A DNA stretch of 64,000 nt from Actinostola sp. cb2023 (taxonomy: Eukaryota; Cnidaria; Anthozoa; Actiniaria; Actinostolidae): NCBI GenBank assembly GCA_033675265.1, contig JAUJYZ010001075.1, forward strand, positions 167,501 through 231,500, given 5' to 3'. The notes under the pieces are model-generated. The model saw nothing but the letters and a program-made list of their open reading frames with translations. It was not told where the DNA came from and ran no database searches. Position 1 is the stretch's first letter. Each line of letters starts with the position of its first letter. The position numbers were made by a program, and so were the translations under genes. Below are positions 47,901 through 55,791 of this stretch, one piece after another.

Positions 47901-50900
47901 AGCGCATCGGTAGTCAATGTCTAGAGTCTAATACTTATACAAGAGTGCATCGGTAGTCAATGTCTAGAGTCTAATACTTATACAAGAGCGCATCGGTAGT
48001 CAATGTCTAGAGTCTAATACTTATACAAGAGCACATCGGTAGTCAATGTCTAGAGTCTAATACTTATACAAGAGCGCATCGGTAGTCAATGTCTAGAGTC
48101 TAATACTTATACAAGAGCGCATCGGTAGTCAATGGTAGTACATGCATGGTGTTATGTTGTACAAAAAGACTGAGCTTACAAAATTATGAAATGATATTAT
48201 CATGTAAAATACATCTAGCCTGAATATCAGCTGCCTCCTCTGGGTCAAGGAGGCGGCTGATATTCAGGCTAAAGTACATGTACTTGTTTTCTTACGTGAA
48301 ACTACAGAGTGTGAACAATTAGATCCATCCTCAACATCACAGACAATGGAAACATGTCTTGTTTTCAGCTTTCGGTTCTTCTTTTTCTATACAAATAATA
48401 AATAATAATAGTGTTCATATATAATAAATAATAAAATTAGAGGTCATAATAAAAATAACAAAGCCTATATAGCACAAATTATGCAGTCCTGTTCTAAACA
48501 TCTTAAGTAACTAGGTAGTTTATTTAAAATAATTAAAATATGGTACATTATTAATTAAATATGTCCATCATCCTTTCATTCATTGTCTTTCATAGAATGG
48601 CCCCTATTCCTAAGTCTCACAAGTCTTTGATTCTGGACTACATGTACAAAATAATGATGTACATGTACGTAAAAATTAATGTGCATGCATCTTAGTCAGA
48701 ATATAGATTTTTAAACAAGGAACTTGTTTTACTATAGCTTGATTAGTTCATTACGAACCTTTGTTACACATGTTGCAATTGGTTGATCAGTAATGTCCTG
48801 TGACGATTCATTGAAATCTTGAGACTCAGTAGACATTGTTGATAAGTAGGTTAGAGGCGAAACTGGATCAACACTACTACCTACAAACTATTAGACACAT
48901 TCTAAATGTCAGACAAAATGATCTACCATAAGACAATATAGAGTACTTGTACAGTACATTTGGTACACTGCACTGTCCCGGTACGGCACGGATTCATTCG
49001 AAATTTCAAAACATCACAGTCACAACACGGACACATCATCAGGCTGACATTATTTGGCACGTTTTTCACAATGAAATCTGCTCTAGAACATGAAGTACTC
49101 ACAGTTTTCTCAAGAGGAGATAACTTTTCATTATCTAAATACATCTGAAACAAAAGAAGCAAACTATATGTATTTTCATTTTTACATTAATCTCTGTTTA
49201 ATTAGTTTACATGACTGTGTAGATACACTGCTATACTTGGAACTAGTCGAGTTGAGAGAGATCAGAAGAGGAGAATTTGGTTAAAAAAAACAAGCAGCAA
49301 CAGAGTTTTTTAACCAATTTCAAAGTGTTTAGAGGGGGTGTGAAATAGTCCTGAAACATTTCAAAATGGAATTGAATGAAACAAGCCTGTCAGTATAAAA
49401 AGTGTACTTACATCACCTCGCCGAGGGAATGGTGACATACAGGAGACAGCATGCATACGATAATCAGTATGATAACACACAGGGTTACCAGCAAGGTGTA
49501 ACTGGAATGAAAATTACCAAACACATTAGACATTCCAAACGACCATGATTGCTGACCAGTAATAATTAGAATTATTTATATCTTGGACTAATAAACAAAT
49601 ACAGCAGTTAATAATTTATTACGACACTCACTGATAGAAGTTTTTCCAGGTGAGCTACAGGAAAGAGTTCTTGAAACGAAGCAATGCAGTTATTCGATAC
49701 ATCTAGAGTCTCCAGCAAAATAAAGTATTCAATTCCTGTGTATTAATCAAAGTAAGAAATTGAATTATTTATTGGTTTCGTTTTGTACCTGAATAAACAG
49801 AAAAGTATAATTTTGTTATGTGACCAATCTGATGACAGCATGTAAAATGTACATACATGTACATGTATTTTGTTTACAGTAAATAAAGTCGAGAATACCT
49901 TTTAGATTGTGGATGTCATTATTTCGTAGAATCAGTATTTTGAGTTGGAAACGAGGTAATTTGATGGCAGGCACAGATGGCACCTTGTTAAGCTGATTGT
50001 AACCAAGATTGAGATATTTAAGCTCTGAGAGAAACTAAAGTAACAAAAAGTTGGTTACTTTGAATGATTGATTGTCTGATAATGTCAATGGTGCCTTGAC
50101 ATCTCAACAAGGTTTTTTTTTTGTTTTTTTTTGTTTTTTTTAAACATATTTGACTTAACGTTTGCCCCAGAAGCAACGTAGCTTATCTAGGGGGCTCACA
50201 TCGACAACAAGGGTTTACTTAGTGCCAACTAAAAGCTACACTACAATCAATTCATTATTACCTGCCACCAATCATCATTCTCAGGAAATACAATGTTATT
50301 GTGACTCAAATTCAGTACTTCAAGAAGAGGTAAAACTTTCTAGAGTAGGAAAAGAACTGTTATACCTAATGTGAAAATACAACTCAAATTCTTATTTTAA
50401 ACAATAAAATATTCAATGTGATGAGAAGAGCAGAACATGTAACATCTGTGGTGATTGTTCAAACTAATTAATCAGCCCTTGGCACTGTTGTAACTCGGTA
50501 GAATTCCAATGAAACTTCAACTTCCAGGTAAGTCTTGTTTAATTTCCCAATTAATCAGTGTTGCCAATAGAGTTGTTTCCATATAGTGAGTTCTAAGTAG
50601 TTTATATAATTACTATGAATTACGGTCCGTAATTGCTTGCAAAGAGTTGTACTATGATTATTTACCACGGAGTCATCAAGGGTATTGATACTGTTGTAGC
50701 TTAGGTTTGCTTCTTTCAGTTTTTCCCATGCAAATGGGGTACTGGAGAGATCTCCACCACAGCATATAAATACTTCCTGGTCAATGAAACAAAACAAAAC
50801 CATTTGTCTAAGAACAGGGGATTTAAGGTACCAGGGGACCTTCGTGACCACTGTTCAACATGTATAAAAGTATACATTTTCTTAAAGCTGAATAAATGCA

Positions 50901-53900
50901 GATTCTAAATATGCTGTCCAGAGATGATTTCCTATTTTGTATGTAAAATATTTTTTGTTATTGCACATTTTAGAAACTTCGACCGGCCTTGTTCAAAGAG
51001 AATTTTGCACACGGGAATTCAATCGATTTCTAAATGGAAAGTGCCATTGTAACAAGCACACTTTGTTCTAAAAACCATGTCTCCGATTTTTGATACGTTG
51101 CCTCGTTTAAAAGTTATTTGATGATTTTATGTGTAAATCGCTTAAAAACACATTAATGAACTTTGACAGCAAATATCTCCTCAACAAAAGCGTTTATCGG
51201 AAATCGGAGACACGTTTTTTTAGAACAAAGTGTGCTCATTACAATGGCACTTTCCGTTTAGAAATCGATTGAATTCCCGCATGCAAAATTCTCTTTGAAC
51301 AAGGCCGGTCGAATTTTCTAAAATGTGCAATAACAAAAAATATTTACAAAATAGGAAATAATCTCCAGCATATTTAGAATCTGCATTTATTCAGCTTTAC
51401 GAAAATGTATACTTTTATACATGTTGGACGAGTGGTTAGCGCGCTACGCAGCTTTCAGTGAACAGTGGTCACGAAGGTCCCCTGGTACCATAAAAATAAC
51501 AATGCTTGACGGCAGGCATTCTCTTCCCTCCTATTCCCCTCTACCCAATCTCCTTACCCCCCCCCCCCCCCCCCCAACAAGGATCACCTGTAAGGCAGGC
51601 TACATGTATCTCTAAACTAAAGTTGATTGGTTGATTGAATGGTCTTACTTACACTTAGAGCAAACAGAGAACGGAAACATGTCAGTCCTATTAGCTGCTG
51701 TCTAAGACTTTGCAATCCAGTAATATAACCAAGAGGGATTTTCTTGATCTAAAGATAAATATGGATGGAAATGAGCTTTACTCCTATATGGTGCCTGGAA
51801 CTTCCAGTCTGTATTGGATATGAAAAACTGATTTGTTATAATTTTCTCAATTCCAGGAACATATGGTTCTAAAAACCAGTTGAATTCACAAAATCCTACA
51901 GACACTAACAGATCATGCATGTAGTACTTACTGTACATGTACCTCCAGGAAATCATTTGGAAATTGACCAGGAGTCAGTTTAAGCACATCTTCAACACCC
52001 CCCCCCCCCCCCCCCCCCCCCCACCAACACCCCTTCCAACCTCCTGTCCCCCCTTACCCCAACATCCGAAAATGTTCAAATAAGCACCCTGGGTGTTAAA
52101 TAGAGCATTTATGGTAAACATATCTTGATTAATTACCTCAAGAAACTGCAAGTTTTTGAAATGAGATATATTTGACAAGACATCCAACCAGGAAGATGGG
52201 CCAGGGACAATCTGAGAATATGAAAGAGATACATGATTGTATGTATATGATAAAGAATGTAAATGCAGGTACAAAATTCAATAAAATCCTAAAATCTTAA
52301 ATCACATTTCCAAACCTCCTTTGTTTTGTCCTCGTGAATTATTGATGAGTTTGAGAAGTATCCTTCAGAGTACTGAAGTGATGACGTCATAAAAATACAA
52401 TTTTCGCTTTATTAACTTTCGATCCCTGATTTCGAAAGAATATCAATAAAGAAGCTTACAGTACATGCCACATTTGAAAGCAATCGGTTAAATAGCGGCT
52501 GAGATATGGCCAGTTGAATATATAATTTCCCCCCACAAATCACTGTAATTTCGGCTTGGATCGTAACGTTAGGAACCAAGCCGAAATTACAGTGATTTGT
52601 GGGGGGGAATTATATATTCAACTGGCCATATCTCAGCCGCTATTTAACCGATTGCTCTCAAATTTGGCATGTAAGCTTCTTTATTGATGTTCTTTCGAAA
52701 TCGGGGATCGAAAGTTGATAAAGTAAAAATTATTTTTTTTCGTGACGTGACACTTCGGTACTCTATTATTCCAATAAACGTTGATCACGGACGATCTGAA
52801 ATGGATGATCTGGGATCAAACGGAATTGTGAGCTGAGCTTATATTTGCATGATCCATCAAAGTGCTCACTAGAAGTGGCAAAAATGCTGGGTTTCGATGC
52901 TGACTATATCTTACGAATTATTACTGATATCACGCCCGGCCCACAATTCCTCTCGGTCTCAGATCATCCGTTTCAGATCGTCCGTGATCAACGTTTATTG
53001 GAATAGGTGTATATACACGTATACACAACTGTATATACATGTAGAGCACTACACTTGTCTTATAACAATATTCAATGAGCACCATTTTGGACTGAAATGC
53101 ATAGGAATTAATAATAATTTGAAGGGCTCCCTGCGCGAACAGAGTAAGTGACTTGAGATCAAAATCCAAATTCTCCTTTGAAATTCAAAGAATCTTGAGG
53201 AGAATTTAGATTTTGATCAGAGATCACTTACGTTGTTCTTGTAGGAAGCCCTTCATTTAATAATAATAATAATAAAGGTTTATTGATGACTTCTCCGCAT
53301 TAAAACTGCATGTTTTATCTTTACCTTCAGAGATATTGCTTCCTTGGTGAGATTGCTTAAAAAGTCAACACTCCACTGAGAAGATTTCCCATACAAGCTC
53401 TCTGTTTCACTTTTCCTATGATCTAAAGTAGACAATTTTATTTGACTTTTGTTCAATTTTACCTCCACATACTTTTGTGAAACTGAATGGCAATTGCTGT
53501 AGCAAGTACACTAGTATGGGCTGTGGGGCTGTGACGGTGTATAATGATGAATTCAATGGTCAAAGGGAATATATGACACTGTAAGAAACAGTACTTAACT
53601 TTACTGACGCTTCGAGCCTAATATTTAAAATTAGCCCTTAATTCATCCTACTCCAACGAAGGGCTCGAAACGTCAGTAAAGTTAAGTACTCTCTCTTTCT
53701 CTTTCCATTGAATTTATGAAAGCTGCATATTAAACCATATACATATACATTGTATATATACATGTAGTAAGGCAAAAGTTACTGCAAATACTGGTTACTA
53801 ATAAAATACATTGTGTATGTACATGTACCAATAATACAGTATACACCTATTTCAAAAAACGTTGGCATCTGAAATCTGACATCTGAATCTGTGACCTCAA

Positions 53901-55591
53901 AACACTCGTAGCCCAACTATTCGCCAATGCAGGTAATATAATATTTATAATATGCCACAACCTTTGGACGAAGACCTGCCTTGGCGAATAGTGTGGCTAC
54001 GAGTGTTTTTAGGTCACAGATTCAGATTTCAGATTCAGATTTCAGATGCCAACATTTTTTGAAATAGGTGTATATTTGCTGAGTTGCATGTGACATCATG
54101 GCGGCCATGTTAGTGCCCGATAACAAGGTACTTTAAATCTCCAGGGATTGATTGCAAACCAGCAATAGCAGTCATTGAAAAACATTGACAATTTTTGTTT
54201 TGCTGTATTCAATTCCCTCAATATCCTCTCACATTGCTTCTATCGAGGTGCTCTCTGGAATACTTCAATACAATGCTGAAATCAGTAAAACTGACATGCA
54301 ATGTAATAACTTAATCTTGAAAAACTTACCAGAATTAATTTGATCAAAGCATTTGTTTAGATAAACCACTGAAGTAACGGTTAAACACAGTTTACTCTCT
54401 CCTCTTTTAATATGGCCTTCTGAAATATAATAATAATAATAATAATAACCTTTATTAACGTGTCAAATTACCTAGCTTACACAAGTGTAAACTAATTGAG
54501 GACACCTATCTACCTAAAAATCTACACCCATACCCAAACCCAAAGCCCCACCTAATTTCCCCAACCCCTCCCCCCTTATTTAAAATCTATCTGGCGTAAA
54601 ATATTAAAATTTAAAATGTATCCTAGCTATATGATAAAAACAGATCAAATAGAGGAAGCATGTCTAGTACGATACTGACTTACGTAAAATATACAAGGTT
54701 ATGAATATGATCCCGGTGTACGCAATTGATGAAAATCGATGATCGGAAAACCAATCGAACAATCGATATCAATCGATGACAATTAATCGATTGATATCGA
54801 TTGGTTTTGGGCAATCGATCACCAATCGATAGTCACACAAGAAAAATGTCAATCGATGAAAATCGATCATCGATCGATTGCTATCAGGTTCAGTACAAGA
54901 TTTCGTGACGTAGTCCTATCGACCTCTGTACGTTGCCGCTAAAATGTCATCTATGGAAAGCCACTGGGAAAGTCACAAAGTCAGTCTAAAAGTGCGATCG
55001 ATGCATCGTGAAGGGTTATCAATGTTGTCTTTCGATCAATCATAAGGCAATCGATAACAATCGATCAAAGGTCACAGATTTTTGCTTCGTCGATTGGCCA
55101 TCGATTTCCGTCGATTTTCATCGATTATCGATTTCATCGATTGCGTACACCGGGACATGATGGATGTTTTGTATCGTTGTGTGGGTCATTGTGGGTCGTT
55201 GTGGAGATCGTTGTACGTAAATTCACAATAGAGAAATAAATACCGGTCGTTGTGCGGCTGGTGCCGGGTTTTAGTAACTACGGCTTTTGTTTTCGTTTAT
55301 AGCTCGGCTGTCACATGACCAAACACTGTGACTACTAACGAAAACAAAAGCGTATTTATCCTTGTATTGTACGTATTAAATCAGTATCGTAACTAGATAT
55401 TCAATTATTGGCATGGTAGTGAAAAGCTAGGCAACATTCATTCATTCAACGATTATAAAGTCACAAGACCGATCCAGCGATCGAAGTATTCCGTGACATG
55501 ATTATGACATCTTCAGGTGAACTCACGTACCGTGTTTTCGAAGAACAGTAGCCAACTTCGTCAAAAGTTCATCCCCACTAGATTCTTGCAT
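31432..55591 (-). CDS. STK11IP: STK11IP: serine/threonine kinase 11 (LKB1)-interacting protein, with DEP domain
   Basis: 33 exons join in frame to 1346 residues (human about 1100). Transcript order: 55591-55531, 54419-54330, 53422-53325, 52211-52137, 51748-51653, 50776-50666, 50339-50262, 50034-49899, 49735-49632, 49501-49412, 49144-49099, 48880-48759, 48386-48296, 45329-45255, 45181-45119, 44604-44479, 44062-43932, 43431-43282, 42413-42336, 41640-41435, 39649-38803, 38502-38405, 37118-37034, 36618-36522, 36330-36246, 35799-35757, 35678-35616, 34737-34651, 33629-33513, 32741-32621, 32277-32108, 31935-31885, 31581-31432. Order of domains: LIP1-type N-terminus (1-110), leucine-rich repeats (about 130-310, e.g. 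LSYNSINTL, LNLGYNQL), basic KKKNRK segment, PH-like part, zinc-ribbon CLKC/CPDC (608-635), Ser-rich linker, DHRLKLYFEV block, DEP domain (about 1100-1180), C-terminal TPWEEQFGVEL. Human STK11IP binds LKB1 and acts at lysosomes. Exon 11 donor (GTACTT) and exon 12 donor (GTTCGT) are the weakest. Confidence 0.92.
32335..32612. repeat. 50-bp minisatellite in STK11IP intron 30
   Basis: About 5.5 copies of a 50-base unit containing ACGACACCCTGGAGCACATA and GGGGCTTATGCTCCTGGCCC. It ends within 10 bases of the exon 30 donor at 32620, so the array abuts the splice site. Confidence 0.9.
32962..33282. mobile_element. MITE in STK11IP intron 29
   Basis: Ends TATGCAACTTTTCGTAGTTT and the complement AAACTACGAAAAGGTGCATA. 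Inner CCCAGAATGCT and TGCATGCGCA...GAGGTCAGGG are mirrored. Body AT-rich. Confidence 0.8.
34190..34625. mobile_element. MITE, family A copy 2, in STK11IP intron 28
   Basis: About 62-base terminal inverted repeats starting ACACCTATTTCAAAAATCGT and containing CAACAGTCAACACTCCAAGA. It ends 25 bases from the exon 28 donor (34651). Interior differs from copies 1 and 4. Confidence 0.8.
34882..35171. repeat. palindrome with a tRNA-Thr-like sequence in each arm
   Basis: The outer arms AATGTAGTTCGTAAGGTTTC / complement enclose two head-to-head tRNA-like units, minus at about 34935-35005 and plus at about 35048-35122. Each has D-arm GGCTCAGTGGTTAGAGC, anticodon loop CTAGTAT (AGT, Thr), box B GGTTCAAATCC and a following CAGTATTTTTT terminator. 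Acceptor stem pairs only 5 of 7 and the anticodon stem has one mismatch, so this is a tRNA-derived SINE pair and not a tRNA gene. Confidence 0.8.
35247..35397. repeat. foldback MITE in STK11IP intron 27
   Basis: TAGAGTGATTCCAATAAACC at one end and GGTTTATTGGAATCACTCTA at the other; arms about 35 bases. It sits directly next to the tRNA-like palindrome. Confidence 0.8.
35870..35955. repeat. CAA microsatellite
   Basis: Repeats of CAA, pure over the last 50 bases, in STK11IP intron 26. Confidence 0.95.
36454..36512. repeat. solo end of the 41.7-kb foldback family
   Basis: CGTCTGAATTAAAAAGCAACTAAAGTCAGAGACAAAAGTA matches in order the right arm of the 41671-42032 foldback. No partner arm is nearby. 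It lies 10 bases from the exon 24 donor of STK11IP. Confidence 0.65.
37195..37400. mobile_element. TA-flanked palindromic MITE in STK11IP intron 22
   Basis: Arms of about 85 bases, nearly perfect, from CAGTGAGGACACACTAACCG to its complement, flanked by TA on both sides (37193 and 37401). Central spacer about 40 bases. Mariner-type insertion signature. Confidence 0.85.
37495..38165. repeat. 11-bp-periodic GATC minisatellite in STK11IP intron 22
   Basis: About 60 units of 11 bases, each beginning with or close to GATC, drawn from three words: GATCAAGGCAA, GATCAGTCCAA and GATCAATCTGA. The words form higher-order groups (22, 33 and 44 bases). A few units have lost the site (GATAAAGGCAA, GACCAGTCCAA). 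Confidence 0.95.
39941..40432. mobile_element. MITE with 7-bp flanking repeat in STK11IP intron 20
   Basis: Terminal repeats CCAGGGGGGGTACTCAGGGG and GTATCAGTGACGGGGAGGTG with complements at the right end. CCTTGGG flanks both sides (39934-39940, 40433-40439), the likely target duplication. Interior has CCCAAAAAAGTCC repeats. It is followed at once by the 30-bp array. Confidence 0.8.
40440..41405. repeat. 30-bp minisatellite in STK11IP intron 20
   Basis: About 30 units of CCAATGTACTGACAGCCTAC plus CAACAACCTA, with 10-base CAACAACCTAC insertions in several units. Unit length is a multiple of three in long runs, giving 174-aa and 76-aa phantom frames. It ends 30 bases from the exon 20 donor. 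Confidence 0.95.
41671..42032. repeat. foldback element with ~165-bp arms in STK11IP intron 19
   Basis: From TTAAAGATATGCTTTTGTCT to its complement, with only a ~25-base loop around 41850. The arms differ at a few positions (GCGCGC/GTGCGC, CTCGTG/CACGTG). It starts about 30 bases from the exon 20 acceptor. A solo arm lies at 36454-36512. Confidence 0.85.
42581..43070. repeat. nested foldback in STK11IP intron 18
   Basis: Outer pair TTGACTGAGT ... ACTCAGTCAA with AAATATTT and GGTCGGACCGG-like motifs. Inner pair GGGGTGCTTTCCATTTGTTC at 42635 and its complement at 43020, with AACCGAAATT motifs. The 128-aa frame at 42800-43186 is not a gene. Confidence 0.75.
43611..43836. repeat. MITE in STK11IP intron 17
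   Basis: Ends AGAGCCGTTTTCATGTGAGT and complement ACATGAAAACGATTGACTCT, with GTGGGAAGTACT/AGTTTCCCACT inside. Confidence 0.7.
44866..45075. repeat. short-armed foldback with GTCTCGCAAA motifs, STK11IP intron 15
   Basis: GGTGTCGAATGGTC at the left, GACCATTCGATACTCC at the right. AGTCTCGCAAA or TCTCG recurs inside at least six times. Confidence 0.6.
45373..45400 (+). repeat. inverted copy of STK11IP exon 13 start, in intron 13
   Basis: These 28 bases equal, in the antisense orientation to the gene, nucleotides 7-34 of exon 13 (48380-48353, coding KNRKLKTRH). Read along the transcript they give CTTGTTTTCAG|CTTTCGG, a strong-looking 3' splice site that lies 44 bases before the real exon 14 acceptor. 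See findings. Confidence 0.9.
45770..48134. repeat. 43-bp satellite array in STK11IP intron 13
   Basis: About 55 copies of a 43-base unit (GTCAATGTCTAGAGTCTAAT, ACTTATACAAGAGCGCATCG, GTA) over 2.37 kb. The main variant is GCGCATCGG against GCGCTTCGG or GCACATCGG. The middle (46.2-46.95 kb) has many partial or rearranged units, while 47.3-48.1 kb is almost homogeneous. No open frame runs through it. Confidence 0.95.
48216..48271. repeat. hairpin 25 bases from the exon 13 donor
   Basis: TAGCCTGAATATCAGCTGCC pairs with GGCGGCTGATATTCAGGCTA across a 10-base loop. In the pre-mRNA it would form a strong stem just after the STK11IP exon 13 5' splice site (48295). Confidence 0.8.
50827..51489. repeat. 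foldback element with tRNA-like head, STK11IP intron 5
   Basis: Arms of about 270 bases from GGTACCAGGGGACCTTCGTG to its complement. The right arm has an extra GGACGAGTGGTTAGCGCGCT segment resembling a tRNA box A, which is missing from the left arm. No box B is seen. Confidence 0.75.
51999..52021. repeat. C homopolymer in STK11IP intron 4
   Basis: A run of 23 C; another of 17 C lies near 51560. Both are in introns. Such tracts are prone to length error in assembly. Confidence 0.9.
52368..52762. repeat. foldback element in STK11IP intron 3
   Basis: Arms of about 185 bases, with GTGATTTGTGGGGGGGAATT near the centre and AGTACTGAAGTG/CACTTCGGTACT at the ends. The loop is about 15 bases. Confidence 0.85.
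52767..53005. mobile_element. MITE in STK11IP intron 3
   Basis: Ends ATTCCAATAAACGTTGATCA and complement, about 45 bases, continuing CGGACGATCTGAAA. It abuts the previous foldback, sharing TATTATTCCAATA. Confidence 0.8.
53121..53256. repeat. foldback in STK11IP intron 3
   Basis: GAAGGGCTCCCTGCGCGAAC opposite GTTCTTGTAGGAAGCCCTTC; GATCAAAATCCAAATTCTCC mirrored inside. Arms about 60 bases. Confidence 0.8.
53591..53690. repeat. small palindrome in STK11IP intron 2
   Basis: AGTACTTAACTTTACTGACG and its complement close a 100-base unit containing two GGCTCGAA motifs. GAAACGTC-type ends resemble the 41.7-kb family. Confidence 0.75.
53842..54072. mobile_element. MITE, family A copy 3, in STK11IP intron 2
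   Basis: Ends ACACCTATTTCAAAAAACGT and complement. Subterminal (A)TCTGAAATCTGACATCTGAA repeats and a mirrored ACACTCGTAGCC(C/A) core. The interior differs from the other copies. Confidence 0.8.
54711..55155. repeat. ATCGAT-rich foldback in STK11IP intron 1
   Basis: Ends TCCCGGTGTACGCAAT and ATTGCGTACACCGGGA. The body has more than 25 CGAT occurrences, many as AATCGAT, in both halves. The centre holds ordinary sequence with an ACGTAGTC motif. Confidence 0.8.
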
Positions 55592-55791
55592 TTCCAAAGG
55601 GCATTATTGCTGTACTGATTGTGTTTTTACGGTGACATATAAACGTGAATAAAGTGACATCGTGATTCATTTCCTCAGAATTATTAAGGTGTTTGAGACA
55701 TCAAATCGAGGCTTAATGAATAGCCGCATATAAAATAATCGCGGGCTCGTTGATACAAACAGTTCGCCTGGCTGTGGTCGTATTTGCTGAA
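55592..55791. promoter_or_regulatory. bidirectional promoter interval between STK11IP and RSU1
   Basis: The two start codons point away from each other with only 200 bases between them, so both 5' leaders and core promoters must share this stretch. A CATATAAAATAAT motif near 55726 could act as TATA for RSU1. No clear TATA faces STK11IP. There is no CpG cluster. Confidence 0.6.

Noticed and set aside
45770..48134. CRISPR array
   Set aside because: Units are contiguous 43-mers without unique spacers, in an intron of an animal gene.
51942..52000. Extra STK11IP exon (16 in-frame codons, DVLKLTPGQFPNDFLE, with a GTACAT donor)
   Set aside because: No acceptor can be found before it because of the C/G tract, and the leucine-rich repeat aligns better with exon 4 joined directly to exon 5. 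An alternative exon is not excluded.
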